A DNA stretch of 64,000 nt from Pyrocephalus nanus. Taxonomy: Eukaryota > Chordata > Aves > Passeriformes > Tyrannidae. Positions 35,531 to 48,329 of the stretch are shown one piece after another. Position 1 is the stretch's first letter; each line of letters starts with the position of its first letter. Location of the stretch: positions 35,663,925-35,727,924 of the forward strand of contig CM076266.1 of the NCBI GenBank assembly GCA_038380795.1, in the 5' to 3' direction. The notes beneath the pieces are model-generated. The model made no database searches. It was not told the DNA's origin and worked only from the letters and a program-made list of their open reading frames with translations. Made by a program: the position numbers and the translations under genes.

Positions 35531-38500
35531 AAAATGAAATGGATGTTTGTAATGATAAGCACTCTGGATAGGTAGCCTATGCCATCATTTTCTGGCAAGC
35601 ATATCATTTAATGAAATTATTTTACTGTAAAGTATTGTGCATGCTGCTGTACATTACGGAAAACAGTTTTATTGGTGGTATAGAGAATTACTTCAGTGAA
35701 GTTCATTTTTAAAACCTAGTTCACTTCCTCACAGCATATATTCCTTGGCTTTTTTTTTAGCATTTGAGAGGATTTCTGTTGTCTTGTTCTGCTGTTCTGA
35801 AGGCATTTGTCTCTGTTACTGAAATTATTTGATCTGACAGGGGTCACAGGAAATACCTGTTGGTTGCCTGTATGTTTTTGCTGCATGTCAAGAAATATGC
35901 TTGTTATCATTACGAATTCTTACATAAAATGGATAATAAAGTGCTGGTATGGCTAAGTGAAGTAATTCGTTACTTTCCAGATGCTTACTAAGCACTTAAT
36001 TCCTGAAGTCAAACACTGAAGTCCTGAGCTTCTGGATGCTTAAGATTTGTTCCAGGAAGACAAAATTGGTCTGTACTTGTGAGTCCTGTTGATGTCAGTG
36101 ATGGAAAGACCTACAGCTGAATAAACTTGAACTGCCCAAAGTAATTATAATCAAGATAAATTTACTGGAGGTGAGAGGTGGGAAAAAGAGGTTGTGCAGC
36201 AGTTGGTTAAATTAAACTATTGTCTGTCCATTTTTTCTGGCTTTAATTCTAGTAATTAACTGTTTATTTCTCCTGTTTTTTTCTGTGGGGATATGATATC
36301 TGCAGTATGTAAAACTTTATCTCCTTGGTATGGGTTAAAATTTTACTTTAGATGAAGTCATATCTAAAATTAGAATGTAAACATCAATGAATCTGATTTT
36401 TAATAAGTAGCAGCAAAAATCTTATAAATATACCATAAAAGTACACTGGAAGATACATAGAGAGCAATTTAGTGAATGTAGGCTTTTTAAAAAAGGAATA
36501 GGAAGACTGATAGGGTATAGTAGGTGATGTTGAGAATCAGGAGTTCAAGAAGGATAACTAAGAGTAACTTATGAACAGAAAATATGTTATTTTTAATTAC
36601 CTTTATGTTAATTAAAAGCATTTAAATGGAATGAACTTTTGATTCTGTTCTGTGTCAGTGAAGTGTTTTATCTTGAAGGTTTGTGGGTAGCAATCCAATT
36701 TCCATGTGACTAATAAAACACAGATACTTTGGAGTTTAGTCAGTGAACAAATCTGAACTATTGTTCAGATTTAGATAGTGAAAGAAAAAAAACCCTGATG
36801 GATTAGAAGCTGGTTAAAAACTTCAAAGTATCTATTAGTAAGAAGTATTGGTACTGGCATTTAGGTGAAAGAAGGAAAAATAAGATTAGTCAGGAAAACC
36901 AGTCCTGTGGTTGCTTATGGACTTAGGCCGTATACATTTGCCTTGCTAGTGCTTTTTTACTGTGATTAAAAACTTCCAGAGCTCATGACATCAAAAAAAT
37001 CCATTGTGTGGAAAAAACTAGAAGATTCCTTATTGTTGGCTGCGGTGTTATGTTTGGCTTTGAAGAAACTGACTTGTTTTACAGCTTCAGTCAAAGATCA
37101 ACGCAATCATTTGAGCCTTGACTTTCTCTTCCAGGAGTCTGACAGAGCTGGCGGCATTTTCTTCTGTCAGGCTTTTGTTGTTTAAGATCAACTCTTTGAC
37201 TCACTGACACTGTAATGAGGAGTAAACAAGCCCTATTTCTTTGCGACGATTTGTAGTATGTTTTTAGTGGATTCTGAATACAGCAGTTTTGGTTTAACAG
37301 TTGTTAAATCATGTAGCTGTAGTAAACTTATTTACTCGTGATAATAATTGTGTCGAGGAAATTAGTATCACAGCCTACCACAGCCCCCTGTGGAGGGTTT
37401 TATCTTTGGTCCTGATGTATCAGCTTTGGCTCTCCACTGCTGCCTGTCTGCTTGCTTCACAATATCATCTTCCCTGTTCTCCTCCTACATTTAACCACTC
37501 CTTGGTAGTCACTGGATTTCAAATGTCCTTCTTGGCCTTTTGTCTCGGTGATAAATGTGTTAGATAATTGCAGGTCCACATGTGTTTCTGATCAACTAAA
37601 AGAATGAATGTTCTAATACATGGGTTTTATAAATATATGTCTGTCTGAGAGTAGGTACTCAGCAGTGTTTAGAGGATATGATGTTACTGAGAAGCAAAGG
37701 TTTAAATTTCATGTAATTTTTGTGATTAGAGAACATAACAGTGATATCCCTTAAAACTACCTAAGAGTCAACATCTATGAGTGCTGATCCTATCTAGGAG
37801 GTATATAAACATCTGAAGCCTTCTGGTTGTCTGATGTTAAAAAGAAGGCAAGACTTTTTGTCTTGCAGAACCTTCAATAAAAATAATTTTTAAAAAGAAA
37901 ATGGTCTTATTTAGGATTCCATTAATTTTCATTTTTATTCTGTGTTCTAACAAATGTTATCTTATTTTACTTCTCAGTGGTTGGTTGCTGTCTGTTCACC
38001 ATGCAGCTTACTGTTCATTGATAACATTTTCAGCAGACCTGAAAGTTATGAGAATTAGGTAACAGGAGTTAAAGGAAAGTTGTGTTGGCCTAATTACTTG
38101 AGGAAATTTGAGTCTTGTATTCCAAATTCTATATGGGATGAGCTAAAGCATTATTTCCATGATTTTTCAGTACTTCTATACATTCATTAATTAGTGTTCA
38201 AATCTGTCATTAATAAATGAAATTATGTATTCAGAACACAGAACACATTACCTGCTTATTTATATGGAAAATAATGAAGATTGGGTAATTCTGGATATCC
38301 TTCACTGGGATGTTGTTATGAAGTTTTAGATAAGCAAGTAATCTCTTTGGGATGAGAAAAAGAGAAACCTTCTTCCAGGCATCCATCTCAGGGTTCATAT
38401 AGTGAAGTTGATCTTAAGCAAGTTAACTGTTTATGTTCCTTGATTTGAGGTTCTGTGAACAATTCCATGGAGACATAAGTTTTCCACTCAGTGAACAAAA

Positions 38501-41500
38501 AGACAGTAAGGGAAAAAATCTCAGATAGTCAAGGAAACTCTTGCGTGATGGAACGATGTTGCCATTGCCAACACTTTGTTTTTACTACTACTTCATTTGG
38601 TAGAGGAATTCCATTGGTCGTGGGAGAACAGGTTCAGTGAAGTCCTTTTTGCACCTGAGAATTATCTTTGATCTGTTACTTTGAGATTAGTGCTGGAAAT
38701 TTTGAGTATGACATGCTTATAGTCTCTCATCTAATAAAGTTTCCAGTTGTAGAAGTTAGAAATTCACTGAGGCTAAAAATGGAATTCAGGGGACCTACTA
38801 ATGGGTGAATATTGTAGTTGTCAGAGAGAAGATTAACTCTCTGTGTTTCCCTGACAATATACATTTTTAGATGAAGTGAGGCAGAGATAAGAGTGAGAGT
38901 GCAAATGGCTGCTCTCAAGCTGAGAAGGGATTGGTTTCTCTGCTTTGTGTCAGTCCTAGAACCACATGCACCTTAATACAAAGAGGGTACTCCTTATTTT
39001 AAGTCATGTAATGGTAAGGTTCTTTTTGATTGCAGACTGCCTTGATAGATTGAATAAGATGTATCATGATCATTGCCAAACACTGATCAAACTGGAGACT
39101 GACAAAAGCTGCAGCTCACATAATTAATTTTCTTTTCCACTGGTAGTTGTAACTATAGGAGACTGTCATACATAGTTCATTAAACAGTTTAATTAATATT
39201 TCTAAATGTAATAAAGGTAAAAATGTGTCTGTGTATACGTGTTGAGTTGAATTAACTTTAATAAGCATTGGTACAAGTAGGTTTTGTTAATCATCAGTTA
39301 CTATTGATAGTGAAGGTTCTGTGTGGAAAATAACGAGGGTCCTAAATTAGATGTGACACAATGAAAAACTTTTTGTTTAGTTGGAAAAATTTATTTTGTT
39401 GTTTTCAGGTCATATTGGAGCCTGAAATACCTAATCTGTAATGCCTGAAGAAGAAAATAACAACTATTTCTTCCCCTCTTAGAAATTAGATACACAGTTG
39501 CTATCTGAAGCACTTTATCCAATTCAAATTTACTCTTTGGAGTTCTTTTCTCCTCTAGTATAAGAACTTAAATTCTGTATTTCATTCCACTAATGAAGTA
39601 CTAAATCTGTCTCAAATGTTTTCATATAAGAGTTAAAAGATACTTAATGCTTATTCAAGTTCCTATACTGCTATACTGCTTTACTGCTATACTGCTATGT
39701 AGCTTTTTACCTAAAGGATTCGCATTAATGTCCATTATCTTGAAAATCTTATGAAATTTTCATAGTTGTATTTTCCAGTGTCCTTTGTGGTTAGATTGTT
39801 CAAAAAATCCCAAACCAAGGCAAACCAAAAACGAACAGAAAAAGGGAAAGAAAGAAAAGGAAAGGGATTTCATTTTTCCTACATGCCACCAGTTTAGGCA
39901 ACTTGTCTTCTTGAGCAGTATTACCATTGAATTAAATACTGACATTTAAATTTCTGTTAGTTGAAACTTTCCTTCTCTTTACTGTTTTATGGTATGTTGA
40001 CAAAATTACAGCATTTTTCAACAATTAATCAGTTTCTCCAGGTAAACCTAGCATTCTTTAGCTTTGTAATTCTTCTGAGTGATTTACAGGATATAGCAAC
40101 ATCTGACAGGTGCTTTTGTCTTTTGCAGACCAGATGTTCCTGCCCTTTTGTATTTAAAGCCCTGATTTCTATTTCACTAATAATATATTATTCTATAAAT
40201 TTAATCTGTTTGGGCATTTGAGTCAAAAAACTGCTCCTGATCTTACCTTAGTGGATAGACCAACAACCTTTATACAGTGCTTCCTAACAGAGTTGGCTAT
40301 TCTTTTGATGAATATGGATAAATCTATAGTCCAGTGCTTTGTTCCATTCCTCTAATTTATGACACCAGTAATAATAGATGATGAATGAGATATCCAAAAC
40401 ATTAATAAATTATCTGAAGATGTGTACTAAATCAAAGAGGAGGAGACTAAGAAATAATCTCATATAATGCCTCCAAGAAAAGTAAGCTAATTCCAGAGTC
40501 ATTTATTCAGCAATATGCAAAAAACCCTGAGAAATTTGTTGAAATTGAACTGCTATAGTTAGTATGAGATTAATATAACTCAGCATTTCAAATGTGCCAT
40601 TATAGATACTTGGATCACCAGATTCAGGTGGCAAGAGATGTAAAACTTACAGACTAAAATCACTCTTAAATGTTTAAGTTAAAACATTGAGTTTAAGCAT
40701 GTTTAAAATAAAACACAGCAATTTTGCCTTACACTGATGATACTTACATCCTCTTCCCTAAATTCATCTATCCACTAACAGGATTGAAATTTGCAGCAGT
40801 TTTCTGCTGTGGTTTGCATTCACTAACTTGATGATTCCATGTAAAACAGTCACTTGTTCTAGGAGAAACTGTTCAGCCTTTCATTTTTCTTGAAAGTCAA
40901 GTTTCCATGTTTTGTCCATTTGGAAGCCACAAGCCATAGTTCTGGTGACACTGGGAGTCTCAGAAGGAATATTCATGTCAGAAGAGGCATTTGGCCGCTT
41001 ATGTAGTATTCATGTTCCACTTTGTTAAAGGGAGCATCGAAGTAGTGGGTTGGTTTTATGCAAGCAAACTATTCTTATTAGTCTCTTTCTTAAATGGTAG
41101 TAAGTCCATTGAAATTTAGTTACCATTATAAAATGGAGTGAGATTTAGGGAGTGGTGGTAGAAATAAAACATCCTGGTGGTGGTGTAACATTTTATATTT
41201 CACAAATTGACATTTGGAGGGTTTACAAATGTGGGTTTTATCACATTTGACAACCTGTGTGTGGACTTAGATTTGTCATCAAAATAATCAAAATGTCTTT
41301 TGTCCTCCCCTTGTTCTTATTTTTTGATATTTTCCATCCATTCTTTGCAACCTTTGCTGGAGTTTATATGGCTGTACAGAACTGATCCAGCTGATAATGT
41401 ATCTTTGCTTTGTTGAGGTTATACAGTGAGTTAAATATTTTTAGTATGAAGTTAACTAAACATTCTAAAGACTATACCTTCTACATCAAGGAGAATGAAA

Positions 41501-42107
41501 AACTCATATCCTTTATGATTTCTAATCAAATCTGATCAAATCTAATCACCTGTGGATACAGGTAGTTAAACTTACCTACCTAGCTGTGTTAAATTTACCT
41601 ATTTCCGTGGTTTTGTCTTCTGTGTGAAATAGTGCCCAATATATTCCTGTGCAGTAGAGCCAATATAGTAAGTGGTTTTCTATATTTCATGGAGTCAGCT
41701 TCATTTTTTGTGACTATTACGCATGGACAGTTGAATTCTAAGTCATCTAAGTTGTACTGAATTTCTGAATCTTTTTCCTCTCTGTTGCCTCTGTCATGAT
41801 GCCTGAGAGTCTCATTGATCCAACCTGGCCATAGCGTCTGGATGGTGACATGCTATCCCCATACTCATAATGTTTGTCTTTCAGCTGGAAAATTTTTGCC
41901 TACGCTACATTCTGATTTCCTAGAGTGTGTTTTATTGGTCTTCTTTCTACACATAGCCTTAATTTAACCTTTGACTGTGGAATTTGTTTTAGTTGTAATT
42001 CTTTACATAAAAGTTGTCATCAGAAGGTGTCATCAGTTGCTTTCTACTTTTTGTAGAATGTTTAGGCATCTTGTGAAAACGTTTATAAAAATTCTAACTT
42101 AAATGAA
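35531..42107 (+). other. Intronic sequence, no gene recognised
   Basis: AT-rich, T-skewed. It contains a hairpin (36,749..36,772), an octamer repeat (39,663..39,699), an A/C-rich low-complexity patch (39,805..39,870) and a duplicated AATCAAATCT-like motif near 41,523. No transposon or exon recognised in over 6 kb. Confidence 0.5.
39663..39702. repeat. (CTATACTG)n octamer tandem repeat, about five units
   Basis: Five consecutive octamers: CTATACTG twice, CTTTACTG, CTATACTG and the decayed CTATGTAG. Short microsatellite-like array. Confidence 0.85.
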
Positions 42108-43081
42108 GAATTGAATTGTAGAATATCCTGAGTTGGAAGGGGCCTACAGGGATCATCAAAATCCAACTGCTGGCCCTGGCTAAGACAGCCACAAGAGCCA
42201 CGCCATGTGCCTGAGAGCATTGTTCAAATGCTTCTTGAACTCTGTCAGGCTTGGTGCTGTGACCACTTCTGTGGGGAGCCTGTTCCAGTGCCCAACCACC
42301 CTCTGGGTGAAGAATCTCTTTCTAATATCCTGCCTAAACCTCTCCTGACACAATTTCAGGCTGTTCCCTTGGATCCTGTCACTGGTCACCACAGAGAAGA
42401 AATCAGAGCCTGCCTGTCCTCTTCCCCTCATGAGGAAGCTGTAACTGCAATGAGTCTTCTCTTTTCTAGGCTGAGTAAGTGCTCTCAGTCACTTTTCATA
42501 AGGCTTCCCCTCTAAACCCTGCACTGTCCTTTGGACACTCTCCAATAGCTTAATATCTTTCTTATATTGTGGTGCCCAAAACTGCACACAATATTCAAGG
42601 TAAGGCTGCCCCAGTGCAGAGCAGAGCAGGACAATCCCCTCCCTCGACCGGCTGGCGATGCTTTGCCTGATGCCTCCCAGGACATGGTTGGCTCTCCTGG
42701 ATGTCAGGGCTCTGCTGACTCATATTCAACTTGCTTTCGACCAAGACTCCCAGGTCCCTTTCCATGGGGATGCTATCCAGCTTTCATGTTCCCAGTCTGT
42801 CCATACATCCGGAGTTGCTCCATCCCAGGTGCAAAATCTGGCATTTGCCCTTGTAGATTGTCATATGGCTGGTGATTGCCCAGCCCTTTAATATGCCAGG
42901 GTCTTTCTGCAGGGTCATCAAAATAGTCAACAGTTTAGTGTCATCAGCCAACTCAGTGTACCTTTGAGTCCTGCATCCAAACTGTTTATGAAGGCATTGA
43001 AGAGCACTGGCCCTAAAGTGGAACTCTGCAGAACCTCAATAAGTGACTGATTGCCAGTCTGATATAACCCCATTTACTGTC
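42108..43081 (-). mobile_element. CR1 on the - strand, 3' end at left
   Basis: The left end holds the reversed 3' UTR (GGAAGGGGCCTACAGGGATC). Reading leftward on the - strand, the catalytic box survives as ELADDTKL (near 42,930..42,955), followed by the thumb region and the C-terminal FRQDIRKRFF, VGHWNRLPTEVV and ALRHMAWLL segment. The right end stops just after the motif B region (reversed CCCATTTACTG near 43,070). About 970 bases with several frameshifts. Inserted against the inferred direction of the host gene. Confidence 0.94.
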
Positions 43082-46000
43082 ATGTAAATTAATGTGCTGT
43101 ATTTATGAGTCTGAGCAGGACTACTTTGGCTCAGTCAGCCCATCTTTATGCAGTTTTTAAATTTTACTTGCTTTTCTCCATAGCTGACATGACCCGGTCT
43201 GTAATTTTTAACACTGTAAAGTTTAAAAGAGAAGTGGGGATTTCAAGCATTTGTAGAAACTAGGAATTATGTCTATTTTCTAAGTTTATTAGATATTTAC
43301 ACATAAAGTATAGATGTAGATTTTATTAGTGAAGCTGTCTTAACTTCCATTTCCCTCAATTTTCTTCTCCTGTTTATGTTGGAGTTTCACATGTAAATGT
43401 AAGATTTTTACTCCACCCTTCCATTTGTCATAATGTCTGCCTTGGCTACAAAAGTATAAACCTAATAGTTAGTCTTCAGGGTGTCTACAGGTTAGTCTAC
43501 AAGTCTTAACTTGTAGCACTGCATTGTGAAAAAGAAACCAAGGTCTTTCTGCATTGATATCTGTGATGGTAAAAAGGACTTAGTGGTTAGAGTGGAATGG
43601 ATTCCCTCTCTCTGCAGACCTGCAGGCTTTCTCATGTTCAGGGTGAAGTCAAGATCTGTTGAAAACCAAGAAGGTGTTTCCCAGTAAGGGAAAGCTTGCA
43701 GAGAATTTATTTGCCTTATCGGTATTGGTCATGATGCCAGACCTTAGTTTAGGGAAAATACCTGTTAAGTAAGCAGCAGAATCCTATCTTATATTCATTA
43801 ACTTTCTCACTATTTTAAGGGGGAAATCAAGACATTTTAAAAATCAGAGCTGAAGTCCATTAAAGAGTGTTTTAGAGGTTAAGGTGCTTGTTCATGATTG
43901 TGGTAACATAGATTTGAGGTTTTTTTCTGTCTCTGGTCCACTATAGGAACTTGAATAAGCATTATGTATCAGTGTGTGTGCTCTAGTGTCTCTGTTGCTT
44001 TTTTCTGTGGAAAATGTGTCTCAGAATCTTATAGTGTATACTTCTCATTTGAAATTAATTGCAGCAGCAAGTCAAAAAGAGAATGGTAGCAGAACTTGGA
44101 GTGTACTATGCTCACCTGGTTAAAAGTTGAATACACTCTGCACCTCATTGAATTATTTATAGAAAACGGAAAGACTCTGTATTTTGCAAATTGAAATACT
44201 TATATTGATATTAAAATACACTGAGAAAGGGATTCAGCAGCTCTTACTTTATCAGAATTAGAGCATAATCCTTTAGACGAACAACACTTAAGACCTAACT
44301 TAGGAGAGCCCTTCTGTAGAACAAGACATGATTTGTTCTTTTTGAGAATAAGATGCAATATCCACTCTTCCAAACGAATAGGTGTGAAGAAGAACAACCA
44401 TTAATTGTGGAAGATAATGATCGCACACTGTATAAACTTAGATAATAGTCAATTCTTCACATGAAAATTTGTCCAGTTTGTAGTTTTGTATTTTATGCTT
44501 CAATAGAAAGGGTATCAGAAATAAAAATGCAATTGCAAAGAGTCAGTTTTTAGCCATGTAAAAAAAGAGTAACCAATTCAGATAATATGTTTTGTGTTGA
44601 CAACAGGAATGCTTTGGCCTTAATTGTATTACTTGAGAAATGAGGATCTTCAATGTAGGATTGTACTCTGTCATATATATTAAAATCAAGAATTGCATGG
44701 CTAAAGTTCTTTCAAAAAATAGCAATGAACTTTTAAGTACCAAAATGTGAACGTTTAATAAATTTAAATTACTTGTTTGTCCAGTCCATTTATTTAAGCA
44801 TAAATTAGGTTTCATAATTTCTAATTAATAGAAAATACATCGTTTTAGTAAGTTTTAAGCACAATAGAAGAGTGTCTTTAATTGCAAAACCAAATTTTGC
44901 TACCAAAATAAAGGTCCCTTACTTTGGAGCACTTCCAGGTTAATGTATTATGAAGAAGTTCACAGTGAATACTGCAAATCAATACAGTGAGGGGTTAATT
45001 GTGAAAACTGATATGTTTTATTTTCTTATAAATCAAGAGGTTGATAAAATGTACACTTACTGTTGATCATTAGAATACAAAACTATCTGTTAAAATCAAT
45101 TAACATGCATATCTGATGACTGATTGTATAAATATGAAAGTCAAATAATTGTAATCATTAACCATGGCTTCAGGTCATATGAGTTGTCAGCTCAAAAAAA
45201 CTAGAGGAGAAGGAGGTTGATTTGCATATATTTAATGTGGCATGCTGTACATCTGGGAATTGAGATAAACCTTTGCTAGTAATCTGCTTGTTTTTATCTA
45301 AAAATCGACTAGGAAACTTGGGTTATAACAATAAAGTGATCTATGTTTTGTATTGATAGCAGTTGATTGAGTACTTTGGGATTTAATATTTTCCTGTGTT
45401 TTCATATTTTGAAATTGATTTTTTAAGAGAGAATTGGAAGAAGCTGGTTAAAAAGTTATTCAGAAATACTCAAAGTTCTCAGAAAGACTCAAAATTATCC
45501 CGTAACGGATTGTAAGACTGAGTTACTTTTACAGTTTTTAGTTAGATTTATCAATATGTATAGCAAACACTTTTTTTACCTTTTATTATTAAAAGAAATC
45601 AGAGATATATTAACAATTCTAATGAAATACTGTACTGAGTCACAAAACTATCTTTCTATGTGTAGTGGACCAAACAGTTAATTTTTAATTGAATTTATCA
45701 TTTGTAATAAATACAGGGAGGGATTTGTGGCAGAAGAATGAGTCTTCTGGCCTGGAAAGGATTTATGCATTATTTAAGTTCCTGAACGTAGTAATCCATT
45801 GCAAGGATGGTTTGTTTTTTGTTGTTTTTTTTTTTTTTCCCATTGATAATGCAAAATGTTTTTTGTAACTTATAACAATTCCAAGAATCCTTGAAAAGCA
45901 AGTCAAAATATAGTGATCAGTACCTTACATTAACTATAATTTGATTGATCAGGTCTATCCAGCCTTTCTCTTTTCTGCTGTTTACTCTTGAACATTAAAA

Positions 46001-48267
46001 AAAAATCCTAAATTAAATCCAGTTCCTTGTATTATCACCCACATTAACTTGACCACCCACAACGTGGCCTCCTCTGAGTAGCATTCAGCTTCCTGGAATG
46101 GGCAGAGTACAGAATGCACACAGTTACTTGATCTTTACTGTTCTTGCTCTGTGAAGTACGCCTGAATGGCAGTGCCTTTTGCTTTAGTGTTCTCTTGACA
46201 AATCTTTCTCGTGATCTGTTGCATAAAGGCACCTAAGCAATGTTTCAGGGTTGGGGAGGAAGAGGATCAGCTGGTAGGAAGAGAGAAATGGAATCAAATT
46301 CAGTTTCTGTCCTTTGCCTGTTGTGTGTAGGATGGAATTTGCATGTGATTGCAAGAGGGAGAAAGGTGGCAGTATCCCAGGTCGTTGGCTATTTTGTGTC
46401 CTTTCTTTAAAGATTTACTTGTTTATTTGATCAGGGAATTATGACCATCCAACTTAGGCAGAAATAGTTGTGTGATGAGGTGAGTTCTGTAACCACAGAT
46501 TAGAAACGCAAATTATACATGAAAGTGATTAAAAACTAAGTAAATTTTAAAAGGAAGAAAAAAATGTGTGTCATATGTCACTGACTGTAATTACAGTTTT
46601 AGTTCCACTGTAACTCACTGATAAAAAATCACTTTGCTACCAGAGGTTCCAGAGCTGCAGATGAATGATCTGTGACTAAGTGGTTCTCCCTATAGAAGGT
46701 CTGATTCCAGAACCTCAGGATCACTCCTGAGCCATTATATGTCCCAGTAATCCTCAAAATCTTTCAATGTGTGAAAATATAGACTGCTTTTACAAGGACC
46801 CATCGCTTTTGAAAATAAGCATTTGGCATATATATGATTTGTTTAGAGGGTGGATGGGATTCACAGATGTGGTATGGGAATGAATTGTCATTTTCAAACA
46901 GAAATCTGTGCACTAAAAGAGAATACCTTAATAAAAAAAAGTCTCATTTGTCCCACTTCAGAAACACATACTGTCAGAAGAAAGTGCTTCATGTTCCTTA
47001 AAATATAGAAGTTGTTGTACTTTTGTGTCTTGGGGCTTGCAGTGTTATTAGCTCAAAGGGGAGGTATGCTTTTTCATGATGACTATATTTAGCCAGGAGG
47101 AATAGTCCTTTTTAAAGCAAATTGAAATGAGTGTATGAGAGCGTGAAATTATCAGCAGCGCTGGTGCACATTTACATTACTTCTACATAGTCTTTTGAAT
47201 GACCACACAACAGAACAAGTACTTCATTTCCACTGTGTTGATTTTTCTTGACAAAACATGGCAGTCTATCCAAAGGAGGGTGTTTAGCCAAGATAAATAT
47301 AAAATTTATGATTAAGCAAAGTGTTTCCTTATTATAATCCCTAAAGAGACTTTGAGACTTGTTAAATATAACGTGCCCAGGTAGTTTTAAGAGTAAATTA
47401 TCCTTTATGCTTTTAAATGCTGAAATACAGCAACGCCATCAGCAATTTGAGATATTACTTGCAGGAACAACACTGCATACTGATTTCCTTTGAAACAAGT
47501 AGCAAAATCTGTGCATATATATAATATATAACCTCAAGTTTGATGTATTCCTTCAGTTGTACGATCCAATCTAGAGAAGAATCCATGTCAGTAGCATGGT
47601 TTTTAAAACTGTCTCGCTCTTTCTGTGTGTAATGTGTGTTATGGAAGAAAGCAAATAAGCCTTTTTGACGGACTGGATAAAAACTGATAACATGATTACA
47701 CTTCTGGCACGTTTCTTCAACTGCTATATTTACAGAATACCACTTTGAAGAAAGCTATGGTGACTGTCAATATTATTCATTAAAATAAAAGGTGAATGAA
47801 AATTGATTCAGGAGAAGAGTAGATTTTTACCTTTGTGGTACCAGTGTTGGCTTTGGAGTGCAGTATTCTAATTAAATTATGAATATACTTAGATAGTGGA
47901 TATTAAATGATCTCACTGTATTCTTTCAAGGACTATGAACTTCCAAAATCAAGGATAGCATTAGATGTCAGCCAAGTATTTTGTCCTTCTCGTGGTTTGT
48001 CTTTACATCTGAATTAGTGCCAGTTTGCACAGATTGTGTGTCAGCTTAAATACAAGAAACAGGCCTCAGTCTGCTTGAACTCGTTCCACCAAAGACTTCT
48101 AAAAACTTTCGGTAGTCTGCAAACTGTAATGGTTGTTTCACATTAAGTTGCTTTGTAGAATTATAAAACGGCTTTTCGTGTGCTTTCAAATAAAATGTTG
48201 TCATCTGCTAATGAATGAGATACCATCTGTAATAATTAAGGTTATTCTACTTGTTTTCCCCCTGCAG
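43082..48267 (+). other. Intronic sequence, possible conserved noncoding blocks
   Basis: No transposon or coding frame recognised. The complex, non-repetitive blocks at about 45,080..45,240, 47,110..47,330 and 47,960..48,240 contain several homeodomain-like TAAT cores and an ATTTGCATA octamer-like site (45,221). They look like conserved noncoding elements but need an alignment to prove it. Confidence 0.4.
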
Positions 48268-48329
48268 CAAAACTTCTGAAGGTTTGCAGAAGACAGTAAG
48301 AGAACCACCAAGAAGGCTATTGCAGTGTG
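48268..48329 (+). other. Candidate 62-base internal exon
   Basis: The acceptor is TTGTTTTCCCCCTGCAG (ends 48,267) with a good pyrimidine tract, and the donor is TG|GTAAGT (intron starts 48,330). Length 62 is not a multiple of three. One frame is open across the whole exon, giving 20 codons that start Lys-Thr-Ser-Glu-Gly-Leu and end Leu-Leu-Gln-Cys, in phase with the longer exon 1 ending at 20,711, but that frame has no upstream ATG there. In phase with the ATG at 20,384 it hits TAA after nine more codons. So it is either a 5' untranslated exon or part of an unrecognised coding leader. I do not recognise the peptide. Confidence 0.5.
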
